From: Gluconacetobacter aggeris | Lineage (GTDB): Bacteria > Pseudomonadota > Alphaproteobacteria > Acetobacterales > Acetobacteraceae | DNA length: 64,000 bases | Direction: 5' to 3' | Assembly: GCF_014174395.1 (NCBI RefSeq) | Contig: NZ_JABEQD010000002.1 | Span: 310,001-374,000, forward strand | Shown here: positions 18,371-28,662 of the stretch, piece by piece | How positions within the stretch are numbered: position 1 is the first letter of the stretch | Layout of the letters: every line of letters starts with the position of its first letter | Made by a program: the position numbers and the translations under genes | The notes under the pieces: generated by a model | What the model saw: only the letters and a program-made list of their open reading frames with translations | Databases searched by the model: none | What the model was told of the DNA's origin: nothing

Positions 18371-19452
18371 GGCCCTCGTCCTTCCATCCCGACCGCCATC
18401 GGCAAGGGTGCGGCGGCCGAAGCCACGGCCACCAGATGCGGCGCGATCTGTCCCAGGGGCAGGCTGATCGAGGCCCCCCCGATCCGCTCGGCCGCACCGG
18501 GCATCCCATGCACGATCGACGTGCTCCGGTCCTCGACGATCGTGTATCCGCCCGCCCGGCGCATGTCGCGCAGCCCCACGGCCCCGTCCTCGCCCATGCC
18601 GGTCAGCAGAACGCCGATCGCCCCGCCCCCCACCCGCGCCATCGAAGCGAACAGGGCAGTGGCCGATGGCCGCTGCCCGCCCAGCGGCGGCGCGTTCGAC
18701 AACCGGATCTCATCGCTCAGCCCGAGGGTCAGATGCGCCTCGGCCGGTGCCACATAGACATGCCCCGGCCGCATGATCTCCCCCTGCCGGGCCAGCGCGA
18801 CCGGCAGCCGGGTCTGGGTATCGAGCCAGGCGGCGAACCCTTCCATGAACCCCATGCCCATATGCTGCACCAGCAGGATCGGCCACGGAAAGCTGGCGGG
18901 CAGCGCCCCCATGATATGCGCAAAGGCCTGCGGCCCGCCGGTCGACGCCGCCATGCCGACCAGGCGCGGGCGCAGACGCGGCGGCGGCCCCACATCCTGC
19001 ACCGGTACCGCCCCATAATGCAGCCGGTGACGGATCACCGGCACCTGGCTCATGATGTAGAGCTGGGTCGCGATCGCGGCCCCCCCGGCGGCATCGACCG
19101 GCCAGCCGGCCGGCTTCTGCACCACCGACAGCGCGCCGGAACGCAGCGCATTCATCGAGATCCGCAGCGCCGGATCGGTTGAGGAATCGCTGACGATCAC
19201 GATCGGCGTCGGGCATTCGGCCATGATGCGCCGCGTGGCTTCCAGCCCATCCATGCCGGGCAGCCGCACATCCATCGAGATCACGTCGGGCCGCAGCATC
19301 GGCACCAGGCGCAACGCCTCCTCGGCCGTTTCCACCGCCTCCAGCAGTTCAAACCGCGGATCGTCGCGGATCAGCCGCACCAGCACATGCCGGACCACCG
19401 CCGAATCCTCGACGACCAGCACCCGGACGCGCGGCCCTGCCAGGCCGGTCAC
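18367..19452 (-). CDS. cheB: CheB/WspF-like protein-glutamate methylesterase
   Basis: A 361-residue protein with an N-terminal receiver (VLVVEDSAVVR, acceptor in ISMDVRLPGMDG near residue 60) and a C-terminal methylesterase with the catalytic Ser in GMAASTGGP (near 169), His in VQHMGMGF (near 196) and Asp in LLTGMGEDG (near 287). It removes methyl groups from, or deamidates, the operon's methyl-accepting receptor, giving adaptation. In Wsp systems the equivalent protein WspF is a negative regulator. Start and stop overlap the neighbours by four bases. Confidence 0.97.
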   Translation of the reverse strand: MTGLAGPRVRVLVVEDSAVVRHVLVRLIRDDPRFELLEAVETAEEALRLVPMLRPDVISMDVRLPGMDGLEATRRIMAECPTPIVIVSDSSTDPALRISMNALRSGALSVVQKPAGWPVDAAGGAAIATQLYIMSQVPVIRHRLHYGAVPVQDVGPPPRLRPRLVGMAASTGGPQAFAHIMGALPASFPWPILLVQHMGMGFMEGFAAWLDTQTRLPVALARQGEIMRPGHVYVAPAEAHLTLGLSDEIRLSNAPPLGGQRPSATALFASMARVGGGAIGVLLTGMGEDGAVGLRDMRRAGGYTIVEDRSTSIVHGMPGAAERIGGASISLPLGQIAPHLVAVASAAAPLPMAVGMEGRGP

Positions 19453-21548
19453 AGCACGCCTCGGATAATATCCAGCAATTCGCCCTGTTCGAATCCCTGC
19501 TTGGTCACGTAAGCCCGGGCGCCACCCTCCAGCCCGCGCCTGATATCGGCTTCCTCGTTGCGCGACGTCATCAGCACCACCGGAATCCGGGACAGGCGCG
19601 GGTCCGACCTGACCGCGTCGAGCAATGCGAAACCATCCATCCGGGGCATCTCCACGTCCGTCACGATCACGTCGATCCGACGTGGCGACCGGTGCAGCAG
19701 CGCCAGGGCCTCGACCCCGTCCGTCGCCAGCAGCACATCATAGCCGTGGGTCTGCAGGATCGTCTTCTGGAGAGTCCGTGTGGTAATCGAATCGTCAACC
19801 ACCAGCACGATGGGCACCCGGCGGGCCGCCGGCGCCCCGCCGTCCGGCCCCGCATCGCCGGCACCGTCGAAATGCCCCCCCGTGGCCCCCGCCATCCGCC
19901 ACCGCTCCAGCAGCGTATCGGGATTGAGCACGAAGACCGGCCGGTCACCGCGCGGCCAGCCCACACCTGGGATCAGCTCGCTGTCCAGCCCCGCCGCCTC
20001 GGCGTCGGAAATATGCAGGATGCGGACCTCGCGCATCCGGTCGACGGCAAAGCCGCAGCACCCGCCATCCGCCATGCCCAGCACGACGACCGACAGCGCC
20101 CCGTCATGGACCGGCAACGCCGCATCCGGCCGGCCAAGAAAGGCGGCCAGAGGCACCACCGGCACCAGGGCAGCCCCAGCATCCAGCCCGCTCTCCGGCC
20201 CGCGCCGCCGGTCGAGGGCAAAGCAGGCCCGGCCATCGACCATGCGGATATCGGCCTGCCGCACCCGCGCCAGCCGCTCGATCACCCGCCCGGGCAGGCC
20301 GATGGTCATGTCGCCGGCCTCGACCACCAGCGTGGTGCGCTGCCGGCGCGAGACCGGCACCGCCATCGTCACCACCGTCCCCCAGGGGTTGCCCGCCTCC
20401 ATGCGGACCGACCCCTGCAGGGCACGCGCGGCCTCCGCCACCACCGACAGGCCCATGCCCCGGCCGGACAGCCGGTCGGCCTCGGCCCGGGTGGAAAAAC
20501 CGGGTGCGAACACCAGGCTCAGCAGGGTTTCGGGCAGGCAAGGATCATCCGGCTGCATCAGCCCCTGGCGGATGGCGCGCGCCGCGATCGCCTCCAGGTC
20601 CGGACCACGCCCGTCATCGCTCACCGCGACCAGCAGGCGCACGCCCAGCATCCGCACCGACAGGGTCAGGACCGGCTCCGCCGGCTTGCCCTCCGCCTGC
20701 CGCCGGGCGGGGCTTTCCAGCCCGTGGACGATGGCATTGCGCAGCAGATGGATCACCGGATCGCGCAGCGCCTGCATCACCCGCCGGTCGGCCCGCACAT
20801 CCATGCCCAGCAGGCGCACCGTCACCTCGCCGCTGCCATGCTCGCGCGCGATCTGCCGCACCATGCCGGTCAGCGAGCCGAACACCGTCCCGGCCGGCAC
20901 CAGCGTCACCGCCCGCACTTCCTCGTCCAGCCGCATCATGGCCCGGTCGGCCTGCCCCGCGATTCGCCCGCGCTCGCGCGACAGGGCAAACAGGGCGCGG
21001 GTCAGGCGCGACAGTTCCGCCGCCGGGTCGGCGGCCGGCCCCGTCCGCCGCGCCGCGGCGGCGGTCAGGTCCTCCAGATCGGCCCATAGCCGTTCCTGCC
21101 GTTCGGCAATGCCCATCATGTCGTGCATGACGCCGACCAGCGCATCCAGGCGCGACACGGGCACCTGCACATAGCTGCCGGCCGCCTCCTCGCGCCCCGG
21201 CGGCGCCGCCTCGCCCCCATCGGGGCCGGCCGGCGCCTCCGCCAGATCCTGCATGCGGGCGTCGACCTGGTCCATGGCGGTGCCGATGGCGGCGATATCC
21301 TCCGCCGTCACGGGCCGCTGCCCGTCCAGCAGCCCGAACAGCCGCCCCTCCAGCGTATGGGCGATGGTCTCGATATCGGCGCGCTCGACGACGCGGGCCG
21401 CCCCCTTCAGCGAATGAACACGCCGGAAGATCTCGCCGATCCCGCGCCCATCCACCGGGCCGGCGGCCAGAATGTCGCGCACGACGCGCAGATGGTCGCG
21501 ATATTCGGCCTCGAAGACCGCCAGCAATTCCTGTCGCAGAGCCTCCAC
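19449..21548 (-). CDS. CheA-REC hybrid chemosensory kinase (WspE-like)
   Basis: A 699-residue hybrid kinase. Hpt domain with phospho-His in RRVHSLKGAARVV (His45); ATPase with N-box VIHLLRNAIVHGLESP near residue 269 and G boxes DDGRGPD and LSGRGMGLSVVAEAA; CheW-like coupling domain about 400-530; C-terminal receiver with acceptor in VIVTDVEMPRMDG near 628. A separate P2 domain and a clear dimerisation helix pair are short, as in WspE and FrzE types. The fused receiver may be sink or output. It is followed by cheB (ATGA overlap) and preceded by the receptor gene nine bases away. Confidence 0.96.
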   Translation of the reverse strand: MEALRQELLAVFEAEYRDHLRVVRDILAAGPVDGRGIGEIFRRVHSLKGAARVVERADIETIAHTLEGRLFGLLDGQRPVTAEDIAAIGTAMDQVDARMQDLAEAPAGPDGGEAAPPGREEAAGSYVQVPVSRLDALVGVMHDMMGIAERQERLWADLEDLTAAAARRTGPAADPAAELSRLTRALFALSRERGRIAGQADRAMMRLDEEVRAVTLVPAGTVFGSLTGMVRQIAREHGSGEVTVRLLGMDVRADRRVMQALRDPVIHLLRNAIVHGLESPARRQAEGKPAEPVLTLSVRMLGVRLLVAVSDDGRGPDLEAIAARAIRQGLMQPDDPCLPETLLSLVFAPGFSTRAEADRLSGRGMGLSVVAEAARALQGSVRMEAGNPWGTVVTMAVPVSRRQRTTLVVEAGDMTIGLPGRVIERLARVRQADIRMVDGRACFALDRRRGPESGLDAGAALVPVVPLAAFLGRPDAALPVHDGALSVVVLGMADGGCCGFAVDRMREVRILHISDAEAAGLDSELIPGVGWPRGDRPVFVLNPDTLLERWRMAGATGGHFDGAGDAGPDGGAPAARRVPIVLVVDDSITTRTLQKTILQTHGYDVLLATDGVEALALLHRSPRRIDVIVTDVEMPRMDGFALLDAVRSDPRLSRIPVVLMTSRNEEADIRRGLEGGARAYVTKQGFEQGELLDIIRGVL

Positions 21549-21557
21549 GGCCGGCCG

Positions 21558-23240
21558 TCAGGTCCGGTAACGCGCGGAAATGGCCAGGAGCTGATGCGAC
21601 AGGCTGCCCAGATTGCTGGCCGAGGCCTCCAGGTTTCGGGTCCCCGCCGCCGTCTGCTGGCTGGCCTGGCGAATGCTCTGCAACGCGGTCATCACCTGCT
21701 CGATGCCGATCTGCTGCTGGTTGGTCGAGGCCACGATCTGCTGGAACGCATGCACCCCTTCCTCGATACCGCCGGTCATGCGCTCGATGGTGCGATAGGC
21801 GATGTCGGTCCGCTCCTTGCCGGCCGACACGCGCTTGACCGCCTCCTCGGTCAGCATGACCGACGTGTTGATGCCGCGCTGGATATCGCCCAGGATCGCA
21901 CGCACATGCTGGGTGGCATCGCGCGACTGGTCGGCCAGGATCTTCATCTCCGCCGCGACCACGGCGAAGGAACGCCCATGCTCGCCGGCGGCGGCGGCCT
22001 CGATCGCCGCATTCAGCGCCAGCAGGTGCGACCGCTCCGACAGATCGTTGACGGCGGTGATGATCTCGCTGATCGCATCCGTCCGCTCGGAGAGTGCTAC
22101 GATGTTCGAGGCCACGGCCTCCGCCCCTTCCTGCGTGCGCTCCATGGCCCGCGCGGTCTCCTCCACCGCCTCCAGCCCGCTGGCCGAACTGTGGACGATG
22201 GTCTCGGCCGACGAGATCACTTCCCGCGCGCGCTTGCTGATCTGCGCGCCGGAATGGGTGATCTGGTCCACCGTCGCCGCCGTCTCCTGCACTGCGGCGA
22301 ACTGTTCCTCCACGCTCGCCGCCTGCTGCTGGGCGGAGGCACGGATATCGGCCACCGCCGCATCCAGGTTGCGCGTGGCCTCGCGGCTCTGCTGCGCGAT
22401 CTCGCGCAGGCCGTCGATCATTCGGTTCAGCCCGTCGGCCAGGCGCTCGAACTCATCCCGTCCCCCACCTGAGCCGCCGACCGTCACATGGGTCGACAGG
22501 TCGCCCTGCCCCACCCGCTCCATCACCCGCATCAGCGCCGCCAGCGGGGCCAGGATCGACCGCCGGGTCCAGAAGGTGACGATCAGCGCGACGATCACCG
22601 CCACCGCCAGCCCCAGGATCAGCGAGCGGCGGCTGAATTCATACAGCGCGCTGCTCTGCGTCTCGCCCGCCTGCACCCCGCCATCCAGCGTGGTCCCGGC
22701 GTCGGAGATCAGCCGGTCGATGGTCTGGTCCCGCGTGTCCGACCGCGCCGATTGCTGGCGCACCGCCGCATCATCGCCCTGGCGGATGGCCGCGAACAGG
22801 TCCGACGCCGCCTCGGCATTCTGGCGCGCCTGGTCCAGCGCCTCGTGCAGGCGGGCCGAAATGGCGGCGAACATGGCGCGGCGCGCGTCGATCCGCGCCT
22901 CGTCGTCGGCCTGGCTGGCTGCGGCCATCGCCTGCACCAGCGTATCCTCCGCCTGCCGGTCCACCCCGGTCCAGTCGGTGACCGCCGCGTCCAGCATCGC
23001 CGGGTCCTTCTGGTAATCCCGCGCATAATAATGCGACAGGATCGACAGCCGCCGCGCCACCAGGTCGTTCTCCAGCACCCGCAGATGGTTCAGGTGGCGA
23101 TAGACCAGCAGGTCCCGGGTCACGATCACCGTCATCTCGTCGCGGACATTGCGGATCTGCCCCAGCGCATAGACGCCGATCGACACCATCAGCATGACGC
23201 CGACCAGGAACCCGAACAGAAGACGATTGGCAATTGTCAC
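21558..23240 (-). CDS. Methyl-accepting chemoreceptor (WspA-like)
   Basis: A 560-residue inner-membrane receptor: TM1 about residues 7-28, a helical periplasmic sensor domain of about 155 residues, TM2 (ILGLAVAVIVALIVTFW), HAMP, and a long cytoplasmic coiled coil with the conserved tip SERSHLLALNAAIEAAAAGEHG and FAVVAAEM. The periplasmic domain is predicted all-helical (four-helix-bundle size) with no recognised ligand motif. Together with two CheW proteins and a TPR-bearing CheR the architecture matches WspA, which responds to surface contact or envelope stress in pseudomonads; that role here is inference. Confidence 0.95.
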   Translation of the reverse strand: MTIANRLLFGFLVGVMLMVSIGVYALGQIRNVRDEMTVIVTRDLLVYRHLNHLRVLENDLVARRLSILSHYYARDYQKDPAMLDAAVTDWTGVDRQAEDTLVQAMAAASQADDEARIDARRAMFAAISARLHEALDQARQNAEAASDLFAAIRQGDDAAVRQQSARSDTRDQTIDRLISDAGTTLDGGVQAGETQSSALYEFSRRSLILGLAVAVIVALIVTFWTRRSILAPLAALMRVMERVGQGDLSTHVTVGGSGGGRDEFERLADGLNRMIDGLREIAQQSREATRNLDAAVADIRASAQQQAASVEEQFAAVQETAATVDQITHSGAQISKRAREVISSAETIVHSSASGLEAVEETARAMERTQEGAEAVASNIVALSERTDAISEIITAVNDLSERSHLLALNAAIEAAAAGEHGRSFAVVAAEMKILADQSRDATQHVRAILGDIQRGINTSVMLTEEAVKRVSAGKERTDIAYRTIERMTGGIEEGVHAFQQIVASTNQQQIGIEQVMTALQSIRQASQQTAAGTRNLEASASNLGSLSHQLLAISARYRT

Positions 23241-23246
23241 GACAGG

Positions 23247-23792
23247 TCAGACTCCGAATTGACGCGCGGCGAACAGGCGGGCGGGGTCCAGCACCGCGAC
23301 CAGCCTCCCATCCGGCAGGGCTGCCATCGGGTGGGCCGATACCGGTGCGGCGGCCGGCGCCCCCACCACATCGTCCACACCCAGCGTCCGCCCGGCCAGC
23401 AGCGCGATCCGCGCCACCGGCAGGCCGGCCACCGGGCGCAGCAGCGCCATGGCCCCGGCACGATCCATCGGCGCCCCGCCCAGCAGAACCGACAGATCGA
23501 TCACCGTATACAGATGGCCGACATAGCCATAGACACCCCGCACCGACACCGGGCAGTCCGGCCGCCGGGGCATGACGCTCCAGGCCGGCTCGGCCATGCG
23601 CAGCACATGGTGCAGGTCGATGGCATAGATCTGCCCGCCAACGTCCAGGATCACCGCCGCGCGGCGCCCCGCATCGTCGGCCGGCGCCTGCCCGCGCGCG
23701 GCCAGTTGCCGCGCACGCTCCGCCATCACCCGGCGGGCATAGCCGCCCGCGCTCCCGACGGACGCGTCGCGCGGCCCCGCCACGTCCGGCAT
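23247..23792 (-). CDS. CheW-like coupling protein (WspB/WspD type)
   Basis: A 181-residue protein with one CheW domain (AVILDVGGQIYAIDLHHVLRM, VRGVYGYVGHLYTVIDLSVLLG, RIALLAGRTLGVDDVV) that links the receptor to CheA. The first 45 residues are a low-complexity extension (QLAARGQAPADDAGRR). It ends six bases before the receptor gene. The operon's second CheW-type protein starts at 25730, matching the paired CheW proteins of Wsp systems. Confidence 0.9.
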   Translation of the reverse strand: MPDVAGPRDASVGSAGGYARRVMAERARQLAARGQAPADDAGRRAAVILDVGGQIYAIDLHHVLRMAEPAWSVMPRRPDCPVSVRGVYGYVGHLYTVIDLSVLLGGAPMDRAGAMALLRPVAGLPVARIALLAGRTLGVDDVVGAPAAAPVSAHPMAALPDGRLVAVLDPARLFAARQFGV

Positions 23793-23806
23793 GCCGCCCT
23801 GACCGG

Positions 23807-25207
23807 TCAGGACACGCTCCGCGCCAGCATCGGCGCACCATCCTCGCGCACGTCATCGGCATCCGCCGCCCCGTCCCCGCCGACCAGCCGCAGCAATCCG
23901 GCCACGGTCAGCCCGCCGCCATCCGCGACCGGCGCGTCGGCGGGCAGCCGGCGCAGCAGGGTCCGGGCCTGCCGCAGCATCCGTTCGGCGTCCTTCACCT
24001 CGCCGGCATCCTGCAACAGCCGGGCCAGATGCACATGCGCCATGACATGCTCGCGATCCAGGTAGAGCGTGCGCCGGAACCCGTCCTCGGCGGCCACGGA
24101 ATCCTCCGCCAGGACGGCCGAGAGGAAATGCAGCCCGGCATCCAGCGGATGCAGGGCCAGCGCCGCGCCGCAGCAGGCCCGCGCCTCGGCCAGCGCACCG
24201 CGATCGGCCAGCGCCCGGGCCTCGGCCCGCGCCAGCCCCGCATCGCCGTGGGCGAGGATCTCGGGCGCCCGCTCCCGCGCCTGGCGAAACGGCGGCGGCG
24301 CGGCAAGCGGCGCATCCGGCAGGCACGACAGCACGCCCCGGCGCGGCGCGGCCGGCCCCTGGCGCGAGCCAGCGGCGCGAAACGCCACCGTACCCGCAAA
24401 CGTCACGGTCTCGAGAAAATCGCCGCATTCGCCGATCGGGTCGGAATGGCCCAGCAGCAGCCACCCGGGTGGCGACAGCCGGTCCGCCAGCGCCCGCACC
24501 AGTTCCAGCGCCCGCTTCGGTTCGAAATACAGCAGCACATTGCGGCACAGGATCAGGTCGAACGGCCCGGTCGCCCCCCCGCCCGACGGCAGGTCCATGA
24601 TGTTTCCGTATTCGAAGCGCACCATGCGCCGATAGACATCGCGCAGGGTCCAGTGCCGCCCGCTGGCGGCGGGGCGGAACCATTGCCGCCGTTCCGAGGC
24701 ACTGACGTCGCGCAGCGACCACGCCCCATATTCCGCGCGCCGGGCCCGCTCCAGCGCCAGATCGCTGATGTCGGTGCCCAGGATATCGACGGTCCAGTCC
24801 TGCTCGCCCCGCGCCCGCAGCAGCCGGTGCAGCAGAATGGCCAGCGAATAGGGTTCGGCACCGTTGGAGCACCCGACACTCCAGATCCGGATGGTCCGCA
24901 GCGGGCGCAGCCGGGTGATCAGATCGGGCAGGATCGTGCGTTCCAGCGCATGGAACTGCTCGGCATAGCGGAAGAAGAACGTCTCGCCGATCGTCACGGC
25001 CGATTCCAGCGCCCGCCATTCGGCCTCGCCCGCCGCATCGTCCGAAAGCCGCGACAGGTACTCCATCGGGCAGGCACAGCCGCAGGCATCCATGCGCCGC
25101 CGCAGCACCATCTCCAGCAGGTCCATCTTGTCGGCATAATAATGCAGCCCGGTCCGCGCGACGATCCGGGTGGCCAGCCGTTCCAGGGCATGTTGCCGGT
25201 CAGCCAT
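23807..25207 (-). CDS. cheR: CheR-type methyltransferase with C-terminal TPR region (WspC-like)
   Basis: A 466-residue S-adenosylmethionine-dependent methyltransferase that methylates glutamates of the chemoreceptor. The N-terminal helical domain is followed by TIGETFFFRY and the SAM site WSVGCSNGAEPYSLAILLHR near residues 107-125, GTDISDLALERAR and DLILCRNVLLYF. The last 150 residues carry alanine-rich tetratricopeptide-like helices (RARALADRGALAEARACCG, AEDGFRRTLYLDREHVMAH), as in WspC. The start ATG 25207 is chosen because it overlaps the previous stop by eight bases; an in-frame ATG at 25243 would overlap more. Confidence 0.95.
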   Translation of the reverse strand: MADRQHALERLATRIVARTGLHYYADKMDLLEMVLRRRMDACGCACPMEYLSRLSDDAAGEAEWRALESAVTIGETFFFRYAEQFHALERTILPDLITRLRPLRTIRIWSVGCSNGAEPYSLAILLHRLLRARGEQDWTVDILGTDISDLALERARRAEYGAWSLRDVSASERRQWFRPAASGRHWTLRDVYRRMVRFEYGNIMDLPSGGGATGPFDLILCRNVLLYFEPKRALELVRALADRLSPPGWLLLGHSDPIGECGDFLETVTFAGTVAFRAAGSRQGPAAPRRGVLSCLPDAPLAAPPPFRQARERAPEILAHGDAGLARAEARALADRGALAEARACCGAALALHPLDAGLHFLSAVLAEDSVAAEDGFRRTLYLDREHVMAHVHLARLLQDAGEVKDAERMLRQARTLLRRLPADAPVADGGGLTVAGLLRLVGGDGAADADDVREDGAPMLARSVS

Positions 25208-25730
25208 CCGCGCGCTCCCATAGTGCATCGCGCAATGCCGCATCCAGGGCCAGGGCCTCGATCCGCTGCCGTTCGCGCTCCATCAGCAGCCGGTCGGGGT
25301 CCATCAGCAACGCGGTCATTCCTCCGGCCAGTTCGACCTCCCCCGCCAGCCAGCCGCCGGCCGGCATGCCATCGGCAGGCAGCACCATCACGGCCCCCAT
25401 CCTCTGCCGCACATCCAGCACGCTGTCGACCATGAAGGCCACCTTCATTCCAGCGCCCGGGTCGCACAGCAGCAGCGGGCGATACAGCATCGCATCGTCG
25501 TCCGGCGCGCTCCACGCCCGCAGCCCCAGCATCACTGCAAGATCGATCGCGACCACGCGTTCCGCACCAAGGCGAAAGAATCCCAGCACCGGCGCGGGCG
25601 TCCCGGCAGGGCGGACAAGCGCCGGCACGGGCATGCATTCCCGCACCGCGGGCGCGGGCAGGCCGTAACACGTATCCACAAGACGGAAGATGACGACGGC
25701 CACTGACACCGGGGCTTTGCTGCCTTCCAC
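25200..25730 (-). CDS. CheW-like protein, first gene of the Wsp-like operon
   Basis: A 176-residue protein with a divergent CheW fold: AVVIFRLVDTCYGLPAPAVREC at the start, VLGFFRLGAERVVAIDLAVMLG in the middle and KVAFMVDSVLDVRQ towards the end, the last matching the CheW 'vD.V.gv..i' strand. An additional C-terminal helix of about 35 residues (RQRIEALALDAALRDALWERA) is not standard and may mediate a private contact. It is the promoter-proximal gene of an eight-gene operon running to 14559. The 150-bp gap to the divergent gene at 25881 must hold the promoter. Confidence 0.85.
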   Translation of the reverse strand: MEGSKAPVSVAVVIFRLVDTCYGLPAPAVRECMPVPALVRPAGTPAPVLGFFRLGAERVVAIDLAVMLGLRAWSAPDDDAMLYRPLLLCDPGAGMKVAFMVDSVLDVRQRMGAVMVLPADGMPAGGWLAGEVELAGGMTALLMDPDRLLMERERQRIEALALDAALRDALWERADG

Positions 25731-25880
25731 CCGAGCCGGCCCGGCAATGGCTTGCCGGCGCGTTTCCTACCTGCTTTTCTCCCCGAAGATTGCATTTATG
25801 ACAAGTGACGGCTACCTCCGGCAGGGATGCGTACCCGGCAGATCGGGCGCGCCGCAGCCGCCGCCGGAGATCCGACCGTC

Positions 25881-26291
25881 ATGGACAGTTTCAATTCGGG
25901 CCGCGCCACCGACCGGTTCCTCCCGCCCCGCGCGGGCGGATCGCAGCGCTTTCCCGTCGCCCGCATCGCCCGCGTGGCGATCTGCGCCGTATTCTACGGG
26001 CTTTTCTACTTCGTCCAGCAGGTCACCGAACTGCTGGCCCCGCTGGTCCTGATCCTGGGCGTGGGCTGGGGTGCCCTGCCCCATATCGTCGGCGCCATCG
26101 GCACCAGCGCCGCCTCCGCCGATCCGCAGACCCGCGATATCGTCACCCATGTCGCCGGCACCATCCCGCACCAGATCGTCCTCGGCTCGCATGTCGTGAC
26201 GGCCGATTCGCTGGTGGTCGACGGGCTGCTGATGATGGCGGCGGCGGCGGTCTGCGCCACCCTCGCCGCCGTCGCGGCGCGCGAGATGTGA
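25881..26291 (+). CDS. Small membrane protein of unknown function
   Basis: A 136-residue protein starting MDSFNSGRATDR. Two or three hydrophobic segments are visible: VAICAVFYGLFYFVQQVTEL followed closely by LAPLVLILGVGWGALPH, and a C-terminal VDGLLMMAAAAVCATLAAVAA. No family recognised. It is 25 bases before ftsE on the same strand and may be cotranscribed. ATG 25881 is preferred to an in-frame ATG at 25827, which would add 18 residues of unlikely composition. Confidence 0.7.
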   Translation: MDSFNSGRATDRFLPPRAGGSQRFPVARIARVAICAVFYGLFYFVQQVTELLAPLVLILGVGWGALPHIVGAIGTSAASADPQTRDIVTHVAGTIPHQIVLGSHVVTADSLVVDGLLMMAAAAVCATLAAVAAREM

Positions 26292-26316
26292 CGCACACGC
26301 CGCCCGCCCCTCACCC

Positions 26317-26980
<664 letters not shown>

Positions 26981-26988
<8 letters not shown>

Positions 26989-27955
26989 ACGGCCGGGCCT
27001 CCTCACCCGCTGGAACCAGGCCAGGCGCGCCGACGGACTGGCCCTGCGCCGCGCCCTGCCCGACCGGCTGCTGCCGCTGCTGGTCGCCGCCATGGCGGTC
27101 CTCGCCGCACTGGCGCTGGCGGGCGCCACCGGCGCGCAGATCCTCTCCACCCGCTGGTCGAACGGCGCCGCATCGATGCTGACCATCCAGGTCCCCGACC
27201 CGGAGACCCCGACAACGACAGCAGGCACCACCACCCACCTCACGCGCTCCGACGCCGTCCTGGCCGCCCTGGCGGACAGTCCCGGCGCCTCGCGCGTCCA
27301 CCGGCTGGACAAGGCGGAACTGGGCGCCCTGCTGGCCCCCTGGCTGGGCCAGGACCATGATTTCGCCCTGACCCTGCCCGCGATCATCGAGCTGCACATG
27401 GCAGCCGGCACGCAAACCGACGCCACGGCGCTCGCCCGCCGCCTGGCCGCCATCGCCCCCGGCACACTGGTCGAACGCAATGCCGAATGGGGCGAACGGC
27501 TGGGCCGGCTGGCCGACAGCCTGCACAGTTGCGCATTGCTGGCGGTGGCGATCGTGGCCGGCATCGCGGTGGTGCTGATCGCGGCCACCACCCGCGCCGG
27601 ACTGGCGGCCCGGCGCCTGCCGATCGAACTGATCCACGCCATGGGCGCGACCGACGGCTATATCGCCGGGCGCTTCGCCCGCCGCACCGCCCTGCTGGCC
27701 TTCATCGGCGGGCTGGCGGGCAGCGTGCTGGCCCTGCCCATCCTGGTGCTGCTGTCCCGCGTGGCGGCCCCCTTCGCGGCGGCAGCCCCGGCGCCCGCGC
27801 CTGCGGCCGACTGGACCATGCCGGCCCACATGCTGCTCGCCACATTGCCCACCCCCCTGGCCGCCACCCTGCTGGCCCTCGCCCCGGCGGCGGCGCTGAT
27901 CGGCTGGCTGACGACCCAGGCCACGGTGCGCGCCTGGCTGAGAAACCTGCCGTAA
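26981..27955 (+). CDS. ftsX: FtsX, membrane protein of the FtsEX divisome complex
   Basis: A 324-residue inner-membrane protein with the FtsX plan: a first membrane helix near residue 30 (LLPLLVAAMAVLAALALAGA), a periplasmic domain of about 130 residues, then three clustered helices (ALLAVAIVAGIAVVLIAAT, AFIGGLAGSVLALPILVLL, and one near the C-terminus). ELIHAMGATDGYIAGRFARR between helices is the conserved cytoplasmic loop. The start ATG 26981 overlaps ftsE. Its stop overlaps the next ATG (TAATG). Confidence 0.94.
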
Positions 27956-28578
27956 TGAAGCGGGGCGGCGCGGCTGGACGATTCCTTTACGGCACGCTGG
28001 CCGGCCTGCTGGGCTGCATGCTCCTGTGGAGCACGGGCTTCGCCTGGTTCGTCCACGACGCACTGAAATCGCCTGCCCGTCCCCCCGTCGCGGACGGCAT
28101 CGTGGCCCTCACCGGCGGCCAGGGCCGGATCGAGGCGTCGCTGCGGCTGCTGGCCAGCGGCCAGGCACACCAACTGCTCATCTCCGGCGTCGCCCCCCAC
28201 GCCACCACCGCCAGCATCGCCGGCGCCCTCCCGCCGGATCTTGCGGCCAGCCTGTCGCCCGAACTGTGGCGGCGGGTCACGCTGGGCCGCCACGCCACCT
28301 CGACCATCGGCAATGCCGACGAAACCGCGCAATGGGCCCGCGCCAGCGGGCTGCGCTCGCTGATCGTGGTCACCGCCGGCTACCATATCCGCCGCGCGAT
28401 CATGGAAATCCATCGCACCGTGCCCGACGTGGCGCTCCATCCCTATGCGGTCCGCCCCCCGGCGCTGCGCGCGCCGCTGCGCGGCTCCTCGCTGCGGCTG
28501 CTGGCAATGGAATACGACAAATGGCTGATGGCCAGTCTGGGCCTCACCCGCAACATGCCGGTCCGGGCACAGAACTGA
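27955..28578 (+). CDS. YdcF/SanA-like DUF218 protein
   Basis: A 207-residue protein with one N-terminal membrane anchor (LYGTLAGLLGCMLLWSTGFAW) and a DUF218 domain: DGIVALTGGQGRIEASLRLL, LLISGV, ADETAQWARASGLRSLIVVTAGYHIRRA. The conserved acidic and basic residues of the fold are present. Members are linked to envelope homeostasis and vancomycin/SDS tolerance, with ElyC as the best-studied relative; the chemistry is unresolved. Translationally coupled to ftsX by TAATG overlap, which hints at a cell-envelope role. Confidence 0.88.
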   Translation: MKRGGAAGRFLYGTLAGLLGCMLLWSTGFAWFVHDALKSPARPPVADGIVALTGGQGRIEASLRLLASGQAHQLLISGVAPHATTASIAGALPPDLAASLSPELWRRVTLGRHATSTIGNADETAQWARASGLRSLIVVTAGYHIRRAIMEIHRTVPDVALHPYAVRPPALRAPLRGSSLRLLAMEYDKWLMASLGLTRNMPVRAQN

Positions 28579-28662
28579 CGACCGCGACCAGCTCTTGTCT
28601 CGCGGCCGTTTTTCTGATGTACGCCGCCCCGTCGCACGCCCGTCGTGCCTGACCTGTCCGGA

